Source: Thiothrix litoralis
GTDB lineage: Bacteria; Pseudomonadota; Gammaproteobacteria; Thiotrichales; Thiotrichaceae
Direction of reading: 5' to 3'
Assembly: GCF_017901135.1 (NCBI RefSeq)
Contig: NZ_CP072801.1
Coordinates: forward strand, 2,046,001 to 2,110,000
Length of the DNA: 64,000 nucleotides
Part shown: positions 56,730-64,000 of the stretch, in pieces
How the letters are laid out: every line of letters starts with the position of its first letter
Position numbering within the stretch: the first letter of the stretch is position 1
The notes under the pieces: model-generated
The model's input: the letters and a program-made list of their open reading frames with translations, nothing else
Told to the model about the DNA's origin: nothing
The model's database searches: none
Made by a program: the position numbers and the translations under genes

Positions 56730-58311
56730 CTGTTCACGGGCTTGCAACTGCCAGAGTCTGAGCTATGCTTGAAAGATGAACGAGCTAACGATCACCACCG
56801 ATTTTACTGATATTGCGTTGCCAACCGATTTGGCCACCTCCCAGCAGCTTAACCGTGATCTGCTGACGTTGGTGGTTGCGTTGCAGGCACGGGTAAAACA
56901 ACTGGAAGCGGAACTGACAGAACTGAAAGAACGCCTGAATGACTCCTCCGCCACCTCCTCTAACCCCCCGTCACGTGACACGCCCGAACAACGCGCCCAA
57001 CGCGAGCGCAAACCGAAAAGCCCGTTAAAACGCGGCGGTCAGCCAGGACACAGCAAACATGAACGCACCTTGGTGGAGGAATCACGCCTGGATGCTATCC
57101 AGCATTACTATCCCGAAGGCTGTTGCCGTTGTGGTGGTCATCTGGTGCTGGAAACCACGCCGAGCCAGCGTCATCAGGTATTTGACCTACCGGAAGTTGC
57201 TTATCAAGTAACGGAACACCGCCTGTATGCGGGTACGTGTAGTTGCTGCGGGAAACGTCAGGTAGCCGAGTTACCCGAAGACATCCCCAGCGGGCAGATG
57301 GGTGCTGGCTTGATCAGTTGGATCACCCTGATGAACGGGGCGTGCCGCCTGTCCACGCGGCAAATCCAGTTACTGCTGGAAGAACAATGGCAGTTATCCT
57401 TCAGTAGCGGTGCGATCAGTGAGGCTACTGCCCCCGTCAGCCGTTGGTTAGCACCCTTATATGCTCAGGCGGGTGATGCAGTGCGTAGCAGCCCGGTGGT
57501 AAACGCGGATGAAACCAGTCACTACCGTGGGCGCGAACGTGAATGGTTATGGGTGATGTGTTCGCCACAGGTGGTGTACTTCATGACGCATTACTCACGC
57601 GGCAAAGGTGCAGCGGACGAATTGCTGGGAAAATTCAATGGCGTACTCGTGACCGACCAGCACGGCGGCTATAATCACCACCCCAATGAACGACGGCAAC
57701 TGTGCTGGGCGCACATTATCCGTAAGTTCAAAAAAATAGCACAACGTTACGGGCGTGCAGGCATCTTAGGGAAGCGTTTGCTGCGTCTGGCACGCCTGAT
57801 TGTCCACTTGCATAACCGCAAGCTCGCAGGTGCTTACTCGGACAGGTTGTACCGGCAACGCATGGATAAACTCCGCGAAGCCTTCCGCCAGACATTGGTA
57901 GCAGGTAGCGGCTTACGTCAAGCACAACATCCTGATAAGCCGACTAAAACCGCCAACCAGTGCCAACGCTTACGGGATGATGACCTGATGTTATGGACAT
58001 TTTTGCGTCATTCCGGTGTTCCTCTGACCAACAATGCTGCCGAACGGGCTATCCGCCCCTATGTCATCTGGCGTAAGACCAGCTTTTTTAGCCAATCTTT
58101 CCGAGGTGATCAATTCCGCCCGTTAATACTGACTATCGTGGAAACCTGCAAACGCCTAGGTATCAGCGCTTACCGAATTATCCGCCAAGCGTGTCAGCAG
58201 GCATTGGCTAAAAAGCCGGTGACGGTGCGTTTGCCTATTCCCCCTCCGCGAGTATTGAATCCGGTGACTGGACTTATTGCCGCTTAAGGGGGCTGCTCCG
58301 TGAACAGTTAC
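56726..58311 (+). mobile_element. IS66-family insertion sequence, single-gene type
   Basis: Element of about 1586 bp bounded by inverted ends GTAACTGTTCACGG (56726-56739) and CCGTGAACAGTTAC (58298-58311), carrying one transposase gene and no tnpA/tnpB. GTAA ends are typical of IS66. The flanking 8-mers (accaatgg on the left, ggcactgc on the right) do not match, so no 8-bp target duplication is seen. This suggests a deletion or recombination after insertion. Truncated genes flank both sides. Confidence 0.88.
56776..58287 (+). CDS. IS66-family transposase
   Basis: 503-residue DDE transposase. It has an N-terminal coiled coil, a zinc finger (CCRCGGHL...CSCCGKR), and DDE positions visible as NADETSHYRG, VTDQHGGYN and NNAAERAIRP. 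The frame is intact and the IS ends are present, so it could be active. It lacks the TnpA/TnpB helpers of larger IS66 members. Confidence 0.95.
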   Translation: MNELTITTDFTDIALPTDLATSQQLNRDLLTLVVALQARVKQLEAELTELKERLNDSSATSSNPPSRDTPEQRAQRERKPKSPLKRGGQPGHSKHERTLVEESRLDAIQHYYPEGCCRCGGHLVLETTPSQRHQVFDLPEVAYQVTEHRLYAGTCSCCGKRQVAELPEDIPSGQMGAGLISWITLMNGACRLSTRQIQLLLEEQWQLSFSSGAISEATAPVSRWLAPLYAQAGDAVRSSPVVNADETSHYRGREREWLWVMCSPQVVYFMTHYSRGKGAADELLGKFNGVLVTDQHGGYNHHPNERRQLCWAHIIRKFKKIAQRYGRAGILGKRLLRLARLIVHLHNRKLAGAYSDRLYRQRMDKLREAFRQTLVAGSGLRQAQHPDKPTKTANQCQRLRDDDLMLWTFLRHSGVPLTNNAAERAIRPYVIWRKTSFFSQSFRGDQFRPLILTIVETCKRLGISAYRIIRQACQQALAKKPVTVRLPIPPPRVLNPVTGLIAA

Positions 58312-58312
58312 G

Positions 58313-58621
58313 GCACTGCTTAAAGAAGGTCAGTTTAAGATCGTTTACTTTGATATCTGTATGACGGCATCCGCCGTTGAGAACGATGCTTCAATTGCAT
58401 TGGCATCTTGCGATAGTAGTGCCGATACTCAGCAGTTTTCATTGGAAGAAAATGGCCATCTGGTGATGAAAGCTAAGCCGGAGCTATGTGTCACGGTGAA
58501 TGCGACTGAAAAACGCGAAGGGCGTGGCGCGACACCCGTTCATGTGATGCGACCTTTGTCACTGCAAGCTTGTAGCGAAGATAATGCGAAGTATCAGGCT
58601 TGGTCGTTGTTTAGTTTTTAA
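58313..58621 (+). pseudogene. 5'-truncated fragment, lectin-like (beta-trefoil) end
   Basis: Open frame from the IS right end to TAA at 58621, about 100 codons; no plausible start until ATG 58361. The segment QQFSLEENGHLVMKAKPELC and the end LSLQACSEDNAKYQAWSLF resemble the repeat units of ricin-type beta-trefoil domains. The 5' part of the gene was lost at the insertion site. Function of the original protein unknown. Confidence 0.55.
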
Positions 58622-58802
58622 GTTTTCCAGCAGTTGTCACAGTATTGTTTGAATAAACTATTATCGACACGACTGAGTTCGCCGCCATGAAACAACGCCG
58701 CAAAAAATAAAGCTGGCCTATTCCTCATGGAATCTGACGTTTATTTATTTCATGCAACAGGTAGAATGTAATGGTCATTAGTCAACAACGAGGATTATCC
58801 GA

Positions 58803-59150
58803 ATGAGTGCATTAGACCGTATCGATCAGGCTGTAAAAAGCAACCCAGTCGTCATTTTCATGAAAGGTACACCGCAGATGCCGCAATGTGGATTTTCCAG
58901 CCGTGCTTCTCAAGCGCTGATGGCGTGTGGTGAAGAGTTTGCCTACGTCAACGTATTGGGCGACCCGGAAATTTTCCAAGACTTGCCACAATACGCCAAC
59001 TGGCCGACCTTCCCACAGGTTTACATCAACGGTGAATTGATCGGCGGTTGCGACATTACGCTGGAAATGTACCAGAACGGTGAATTGCAAAAGATGGTGA
59101 AAGAAGCCATGAAAGGCAACGCTGCACCTGAAGCAGGCAATGCCGCGTAA
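58803..59150 (+). CDS. grxD: Monothiol glutaredoxin Grx4
   Basis: 115-residue CGFS-type glutaredoxin (PQCGFSSRASQAL) that carries or delivers [2Fe-2S] clusters. KGTPQMP, WPTFPQVYINGELIGGCDI are family motifs. GAGGATTATCCGA precedes the ATG. The 180 bp before it hold no convincing gene; a 7-codon ATG frame there is not supported. Confidence 0.96.
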   Translation: MSALDRIDQAVKSNPVVIFMKGTPQMPQCGFSSRASQALMACGEEFAYVNVLGDPEIFQDLPQYANWPTFPQVYINGELIGGCDITLEMYQNGELQKMVKEAMKGNAAPEAGNAA

Positions 59151-59165
59151 GCAATGCCCAAATAA

Positions 59166-59195
59166 GCAAAGGGCTTGATTCCTCAAGCCCCTTGC
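59166..59195. terminator. Hairpin between convergent genes
   Basis: GGGCTTGA and TCAAGCCC form a perfect 8-bp stem around TTCC, extended by outer GCAA/TTGC. It lies between the stops of grxD and the convergent 145-residue gene, 15 and 8 bp away. No T run follows on either strand, so it may act by stabilising 3' ends rather than as a strict terminator. Confidence 0.55.
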
Positions 59196-59202
59196 GCATC
59201 AT

Positions 59203-59640
59203 TCAGGCAGCGGCTGCCTTCTTTTTCTCTGCCGCTGCATGTAAAGCATCGTTGATAGCGTAACCATACGCACAGTCGACCTCTATTCTGACCCGCATCA
59301 AGCCATCAACACCTTCCGCCAACATCACCGCCAACGGGTCACGGCGTTGGAAACGACGGTGCGGTTTGCTTAACCACATTACCCGCATTTGGCTACTGAA
59401 TGGGAAGGTCGTGCGCAAGGCGTCAGCAATACCCACAATGTGATCAATACGATCCATCATCTCTGGCGTTTGCGGAAATGACTTGTCGCCTTGGCGATAT
59501 TGCTGCAAATGGCGTGGACGTACTTCCTCACCCAAGCCCAGAATAACCAGCATGTCTTCCCCGCTGATTTTCCACTCATCCATGTGATGGATCACGGCTT
59601 TGGTTAACGCGGTCATCTCTTCTGCTGAAAAGGTTTGCAT
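59203..59640 (-). CDS. Unrecognised protein with MbcA/ParS-like C-terminal region
   Basis: 145-residue soluble protein. The first half is helical (LVILGLGEEVRPRHLQQYRQ recalls a helix-turn-helix). The second half, MWLSKPHRRFQRRDPLAVML then DGLMRVRIEVDCAYGYA, resembles the toxin-binding domain of Xre/MbcA/ParS antitoxins (W.....P.L.G..P...L..G). The tail is alanine- and lysine-rich. No RES-type toxin is next to it; the 92-residue gene upstream ends 2 bp before its start. The antitoxin relation is a moderate inference. Confidence 0.55.
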   Translation of the reverse strand: MQTFSAEEMTALTKAVIHHMDEWKISGEDMLVILGLGEEVRPRHLQQYRQGDKSFPQTPEMMDRIDHIVGIADALRTTFPFSSQMRVMWLSKPHRRFQRRDPLAVMLAEGVDGLMRVRIEVDCAYGYAINDALHAAAEKKKAAAA

Positions 59641-59642
59641 AC

Positions 59643-59921
59643 TTAATCCCTCTTTTTCAGACCCTGAATCGACACGACTTTGGGGGCGCTGACTTCATCA
59701 ATAAAATGTGGACGTTCTTCGCGTACACCAGCGGCACTTGCCAATTCACGCTCACGCGCAGCGATCAGGTCGAAACATTTTTTAACGTCTTCCACTGTCG
59801 CATCGGACAAGGGATAAGTGACAGCCGAATCGGAAGGCGTTAGGTCGCGAATGATGCCACCAAGGGTTTTACGCATCGCCATGAGGATGCGTCTTTCTGT
59901 GGAGAACTGTTCTTCTGACAT
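59643..59921 (-). CDS. Small hypothetical protein
   Basis: 92-residue soluble protein of unknown family: helical N-terminus (STERRILMAMRKTLGGIIRD), DAT..DVKKCFDLIAARERELA in the middle, and a basic end (VVSIQGLKKRD). It forms a pair with the following 145-residue gene (2-bp gap) and is probably cotranslated with it. No toxin motif is recognised. Confidence 0.6.
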   Translation of the reverse strand: MSEEQFSTERRILMAMRKTLGGIIRDLTPSDSAVTYPLSDATVEDVKKCFDLIAARERELASAAGVREERPHFIDEVSAPKVVSIQGLKKRD

Positions 59922-60020
59922 GGTAAGTAGCGCCTTTAAACCTGAAAAATAACGAGATTATCCTAACATTTAAGCCAATACCATACCACTAAGGTGGGGA
60001 TTCAGCGTCAAGCCAAGCCC

Positions 60021-60761
60021 TCAGGCCGTTAATGCCGCCACGAACAAACCCACCGCTTCCAGCAGCACGATGGTTGCGCCAATCGCATCCCACGTCATCC
60101 CGCCACAGCTTTGTTGCAAGCGCAAACGGATCAGTAACAGCATGACAAACAAGGCAAATAAGGGGATCCCCGCCACCAGTGCAACCGGCAAGGCGATCAG
60201 TAACCACAAGAACAGGGCAACATAGGGAAATTCAATGCGGAATTCGTGCGCGAGGGTTTCACGCGGTGCAATCGGGGTAAACCCGATCAAAGCCACCACC
60301 AGCAAGCGAGCAGCCACCGGTACTATCAGAATATACGACCAAAGTTTGTATTCAATCAGCACAGAAAGCGCCGCAAACTTGATCATCATGATCAATGCCA
60401 TCACCCCCATTACGCCGAAATGCGGACTAGGCAAATCTGTCTCACCAAACAGCCAAGCATTAATGCTACGAGCGAGTGCATCCAAATGATGCAACTCACT
60501 GATAAACATCCAAACTGTCAGCAAAATCACCGATGCCAACATAGGCTCGATGCTTTCCAGTTTCCAAGCCGCAAGCGCCAATAGGAAACCCATCAGCGCC
60601 CCGACCACCGGAAACCAAATCAGGCCACGGCCTTTTTCTTCTGCGGAAAAGCTTGTCACCGGCTTCATCGGCAACAGCGTCAACACCGTTAACGCTACCT
60701 GTAACGAACGGTGCAACGCCTTCAACATAGTCAACAACCGTGAGCCAGCAGGCTCGTCCAT
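60021..60761 (-). CDS. CobS-like membrane protein with altered active-site motif
   Basis: 246-residue protein with about six hydrophobic helices and the CobS (cobalamin 5'-phosphate synthase) plan. The usual motif HLDGLADTxDG is changed to HLDALARSINA: two of three metal-binding Asp positions are lost. The late motif (GG.T.D..GA) is kept as CGGMTWDAIGA. The ATG at 60761 has GAGGCGGTGA upstream and overlaps the preceding gene by 31 bp; ATG 60728 is another option. It probably does not work as a normal CobS. Confidence 0.7.
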   Translation of the reverse strand: MDEPAGSRLLTMLKALHRSLQVALTVLTLLPMKPVTSFSAEEKGRGLIWFPVVGALMGFLLALAAWKLESIEPMLASVILLTVWMFISELHHLDALARSINAWLFGETDLPSPHFGVMGVMALIMMIKFAALSVLIEYKLWSYILIVPVAARLLVVALIGFTPIAPRETLAHEFRIEFPYVALFLWLLIALPVALVAGIPLFALFVMLLLIRLRLQQSCGGMTWDAIGATIVLLEAVGLFVAALTA

Positions 60762-61336
60762 TCACCGCCTCGGTCGCGCAGCACCCGCAAGCGGGTCAAG
60801 CCGCCATACTCGACATTCAAGGCCAGTAAACGCTCATCAGACATTTGCAATACATGCGCCAGAATCACCCGGATGACACCTGAGTGTGTCACCACCAGTA
60901 CCCGTTCACCCCGATAAGCCCGCGCCAGTTCAGCCCAAGCATCCAGCACTCGCGCCCGGAAGTCGCCAAAGCCTTCGCCACCCGTCGGAATAACCTGCGC
61001 GGGGTTGACCCACCACGCCGCCAATTGCTCAGGGTCAGACGCCATGACTTCTTGCGGGGTATGCCCTTCCCAGTCACCGAAATGGATTTCCCGCAAGCGC
61101 TCATCACGCACCAGTGGCAAATCGTGTTTCTGGGCAAACCATTCGGCGAAAGCGGCGCATTGCATCCGGGGCGAGGTAATGACTGCATCCCAGTCAGCAC
61201 CGGCACGCCCGAAAACCTGCTTGAGATGTTTCCACCCCGCCTTACTCAGCGGGGTTTCCAACTCGCCACAGAATACGTCACCCGCTTCCACCGCACCGTG
61301 CTGCAACAGGCCGATGTGGGTAAAGTTATTCGCCAC
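60731..61336 (-). CDS. CobC-like histidine phosphatase with Gln in place of catalytic Arg
   Basis: 201-residue histidine-phosphatase-fold protein, closest by pattern and context to alpha-ribazole phosphatase CobC. The catalytic RHG is QHG here (GLLQHGAVEAG); other parts, LREIHFGDWEG and VVTHSGVIRV, are kept. The Arg normally binds phosphate, so activity may be reduced or changed. Starts with GTG 61336, sharing one base with the greA stop. Downstream overlaps the CobS-like gene. Both together suggest a repurposed pair. Confidence 0.75.
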   Translation of the reverse strand: MANNFTHIGLLQHGAVEAGDVFCGELETPLSKAGWKHLKQVFGRAGADWDAVITSPRMQCAAFAEWFAQKHDLPLVRDERLREIHFGDWEGHTPQEVMASDPEQLAAWWVNPAQVIPTGGEGFGDFRARVLDAWAELARAYRGERVLVVTHSGVIRVILAHVLQMSDERLLALNVEYGGLTRLRVLRDRGGEWTSLLAHGC

Positions 61337-61818
61337 TACTGATAACTGACCGCGACAATTTCGTATTCACGCACACCGCTGGGGGCTTGCACCACGGCAA
61401 CATCGCCTTCTTCCTTGCCAATCATTGCCCGCGCAATCGGTGACGATACCGCCACGCGGTTGTGCTTGATGTCAGCCTCGATGTCACCGACGATCTGGTA
61501 AGTGATGGTTTCACCAGACTCGATAGCTTCCAGCTCGACCGTTGCACCGAACACTACCTTGCCGGGGTTAGCAGCACCAACCGCCACCACGTCAATAACT
61601 TGCGCCATCGACAGGGTGCTCTCCAGTTCCTTGATACGGCCTTCGCAGAAACTTTGCTGCTCACGAGCCGCATGGTATTCAGCATTTTCTTTCAGGTCGC
61701 CGTGCTCACGAGCCGTGGCAATTGCCTGAATAATTTGCGGACGGTCTTCAGTTTTCAGGCGCTGTAATTCAGCTTTCAAACGTTCCGAACCTTTCAATGT
61801 CAGCGGTGGTCTAGTCAT
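61336..61818 (-). CDS. greA: Transcription elongation factor GreA
   Basis: 160-residue factor rescuing backtracked RNA polymerase. N-terminal coiled coil ([34 protein letters not shown] with the acidic tip) and C-terminal FKBP-like domain ([16 protein letters not shown]) are complete. It starts 4 bp after carB, the classic carAB-greA order. Confidence 0.97.
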   Translation of the reverse strand: MTRPPLTLKGSERLKAELQRLKTEDRPQIIQAIATAREHGDLKENAEYHAAREQQSFCEGRIKELESTLSMAQVIDVVAVGAANPGKVVFGATVELEAIESGETITYQIVGDIEADIKHNRVAVSSPIARAMIGKEEGDVAVVQAPSGVREYEIVAVSYQ

Positions 61819-61822
61819 CGCT

Positions 61823-64000
61823 TCAAACCCCTTGTTGTGTTATTTCCTGATGTAAATCCTGTAAGCAGTAGACTTGCTCACTGTCAGTGTAGGCCATCGC
61901 CTTGCACAATGCCCGCGCACCTTCAATCGTAGTGGTGTAGGTAATCTTGTGCTGCAAGGCTTCGCGGCGGATCTCGAACGAGTCACGCGTCGATTGTTCA
62001 CCTTCGGTGGTGTTCACAATCAGGTCGATTTCTTCGTTTTTGATCATATCCACGATATTGGGGCGGCCTTCACGCATCTTGTTGACGATTTCACACGCCA
62101 CACCGACGTTTTGCAATTCGCGTGCCGTGCCACGGGTAGCCACAATCTTGAAGCCCTGCCCGGCCAACATGCTGCCCACTTCCTGCAAATGGCGACGGTC
62201 AGCTTCGCGCACGCTGATGAAGGCCACGCCAGAAGTTGGGTAATGTTCGCCAGCCGCGTATTGTGCCTTACCGAAAGCTTCGGCAAAGGTTCTGCCCACG
62301 CCCATGACTTCGCCGGTGGATTTCATTTCCGGGCTAAGAATCGGGTCAACACCGGGGAATTTGATGAACGGGAATACCGCTTCTTTCACCGCGTAGTAGG
62401 ACGGAATGATTTCGTTCAAGGCATTCTGGCTAGCCAAACTCTGGCCTGCCATGCAACGTGCCGCGACTTTCGCCAGCGGACGACCAATGGCTTTGGACAC
62501 GAACGGCACGGTACGTGAAGCACGCGGGTTCACTTCCAACACATACACATCATCGCCTTTGATCGCAAATTGCGCGTTCATCAGGCCGATAACGTTGAGA
62601 GCTTTGCCCATCAGCACCATTTGCTCACGCAATTGATCCTGAATGTCGGCACGCAAGGAATACGGCGGCAAGGAACACGCTGAGTCACCGGAGTGGATAC
62701 CCGCTTGTTCGATATGCTGCATAATGCCGCCGATCAGCACGTTTTCGCCGTCGCAAATCGCGTCCACGTCGACTTCAATCGCGTCATCCAGATAACGGTC
62801 GAGCAATACCGGGGAATCGTTGGAAACGGATACAGCCGTGGTCATGTAGCGGCGCAATTCGTTTTCGTGGTAAACGATTTCCATCGCACGACCACCCAAT
62901 ACGTAAGACGGGCGCACCACCAACGGGTAGCCAATTTCGTCTGCCAAACGTACTGCTTCGTCAATACTTCTCGCGGTACGGTTAGGCGGCTGCTTGAGGC
63001 CGAGTTTATTGATCAATTGCTGGAAGCGTTCACGGTCTTCCGCCAAGTCGATCGAATCGGGCGATGTACCAATGATCGGCGCACCCAAGGCTTCAAGGTC
63101 ACGCGCCAGTTTCAGCGGGGTTTGCCCACCGTATTGCACGATCACGCCGTAAGGCTTTTCCAGATCAACGATTTCCATCACATCTTCAAGCGTCAGCGGC
63201 TCGAAATACAGACGGTCGGAGGTATCATAGTCGGTGGAAACCGTTTCCGGGTTACAGTTAACCATGATGGTTTCAAAGCCATCGTCACGCAAGGCCAACG
63301 CCGCATGGACGCAGCAGTAGTCGAATTCAATACCCTGACCGATCCGGTTCGGACCACCACCCAAGACCATGATCTTTTTATTGTTGGTCGGGTTGGATTC
63401 GCACTCTTCCTCGTAAGTGGAATACATGTACGCGGTATTGGTGGAAAATTCCGCCGCACAAGTGTCCACGCGTTTGTAGACCGGGCGTACATTCAACTTA
63501 TGACGCGCCGCACGCACCGACTTTTCGGTTTCGTGTGTCAGGGTCGCCAAACGACGGTCAGAGAAGCCTTTGCGCTTCAATGCCCGCATTTCATCGGCGC
63601 TGAGATCGTTGAGAATACGTTCTTTCAAATCGTTTTCGAGATCGACCAGTTCCTTGAGTTGCACCAGGAACCACATGTCGATGCTGGTCAGATTAAACAC
63701 TTCTTCGAGTGTCATGCCAAAACGGAAAGCATCTGCCACGTACAAAATACGTTCGGCGCTGGCTTCGGTCATTTGGCGACGCAGGATGTCTTTTGCATCA
63801 GGGTCTTGCGGGTCAACACGCTCACTCAGGCCGTCAATGCCGGTTTCCAGACCGCGCAAAGCTTTCTGGAACGATTCTTGGAAGGTGCGCCCCATCGCCA
63901 TGACTTCGCCGACCGACTTCATTTGCGTGGTCAAACGCGCATCCGCCTGCGGGAATTTCTCGAAAGTAAAGCGTGGAATTTTGGTGACGACGTAGTCGAT
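61823..64000 (-). CDS. carB: Carbamoyl-phosphate synthase large subunit, 5' end beyond window
   Basis: C-terminal 725 residues of an enzyme of about 1075. It makes carbamoyl phosphate from bicarbonate, ammonia and two ATP for arginine and pyrimidine synthesis. The frame is open to the right edge, opening on [11 protein letters not shown]. The allosteric and second ATP-grasp domains are seen ([30 protein letters not shown]); the last 150 residues form the MGS-like allosteric domain. The gene is not broken; it is only cut by the window. Confidence 0.96.
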   Translation of the reverse strand: MDYVVTKIPRFTFEKFPQADARLTTQMKSVGEVMAMGRTFQESFQKALRGLETGIDGLSERVDPQDPDAKDILRRQMTEASAERILYVADAFRFGMTLEEVFNLTSIDMWFLVQLKELVDLENDLKERILNDLSADEMRALKRKGFSDRRLATLTHETEKSVRAARHKLNVRPVYKRVDTCAAEFSTNTAYMYSTYEEECESNPTNNKKIMVLGGGPNRIGQGIEFDYCCVHAALALRDDGFETIMVNCNPETVSTDYDTSDRLYFEPLTLEDVMEIVDLEKPYGVIVQYGGQTPLKLARDLEALGAPIIGTSPDSIDLAEDRERFQQLINKLGLKQPPNRTARSIDEAVRLADEIGYPLVVRPSYVLGGRAMEIVYHENELRRYMTTAVSVSNDSPVLLDRYLDDAIEVDVDAICDGENVLIGGIMQHIEQAGIHSGDSACSLPPYSLRADIQDQLREQMVLMGKALNVIGLMNAQFAIKGDDVYVLEVNPRASRTVPFVSKAIGRPLAKVAARCMAGQSLASQNALNEIIPSYYAVKEAVFPFIKFPGVDPILSPEMKSTGEVMGVGRTFAEAFGKAQYAAGEHYPTSGVAFISVREADRRHLQEVGSMLAGQGFKIVATRGTARELQNVGVACEIVNKMREGRPNIVDMIKNEEIDLIVNTTEGEQSTRDSFEIRREALQHKITYTTTIEGARALCKAMAYTDSEQVYCLQDLHQEITQQGV

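Noticed and set aside
56718-58319. An 8-bp target duplication around the IS66-type element
   Set aside because: The 8-mers outside the two inverted ends differ, so no duplication is claimed.
58698-58721. Seven-codon ATG frame encoding a basic peptide before grxD
   Set aside because: Too short, no supporting ribosome site or homologue, and likely chance.

Overview
The window looks like chromosomal DNA of a gammaproteobacterium. I place it near Thiothrix and relatives (Thiotrichales) from general protein character and gene order; this is inference, because no rRNA gene is present. Most of the DNA is ordinary housekeeping sequence. The exceptions are a defence/conflict island at about 2.1-21.2 kb and a small transposon scar at about 56.1-58.6 kb.

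Region 1 (1-21.2 kb). rlmD (cut by the left edge) and a DnaQ-like exonuclease gene are translationally coupled. Upstream of them on the minus strand is an island ending 6 bp from the cysM stop codon. It carries all four genes of a type I Wadjet anti-plasmid system, in two pieces. jetA-jetB-jetC lies directly behind cysM, with an AAA-ATPase/PD-(D/E)XK nuclease gene inserted between jetA and jetB without breaking the overlapping-gene arrangement. jetD lies about 6 kb further on, overlapping a 1395-residue SNF2 ATPase. The gap between jetC and jetD holds a caspase-nSTAND-WD40 protein (14 WD40 repeats of exactly 129 bp), a divergent Trypco1-type gene, and decaying toxin-antitoxin modules: a C-terminally cut PIN toxin, a broken brnT with an intact RHH antitoxin, and a lone YhfG-like gene. 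In several relatives cysM and rlmD are neighbours, so the island probably split that pair.

Region 2 (22-35 kb). A hybrid histidine kinase gene converges on a long minus-strand block: rpoE-rseA-rseB-rseC-mucD/degQ-glutaredoxin-lepA-lepB-DUF4845-rnc-era-DUF2721-recO-pdxJ-acpS. This is the envelope-stress sigma factor with its regulators, then protein export, RNA processing and cofactor genes, most of them overlapping or nearly so. A sigma-E-like promoter lies upstream of rpoE.

Region 3 (35-50 kb). nadB, purB and a RoxA-type ribosomal oxygenase are followed by a small PepSY-like secreted protein and a PhoP/PhoQ-like two-component pair. Convergent to these is a pbpC/alpha-2-macroglobulin pair.

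Region 4 (50-56 kb). Two identical tRNA-Glu genes, a tRNA-Ala and gltX sit near a CBS protein. A 240-bp gap behind gltX may encode an undescribed structured RNA. pgpA, a thioredoxin and a FIST sensor/hybrid kinase pair follow.

Region 5 (56-64 kb). A single-gene IS66-family element (about 1586 bp, 14-bp inverted ends, no target duplication seen) separates a macA-like fragment from a lectin-like fragment. Then come grxD, two small unknown genes, and carB-greA with downstream CobC-like and CobS-like genes. Both of these have altered catalytic motifs. carB runs off the right edge.
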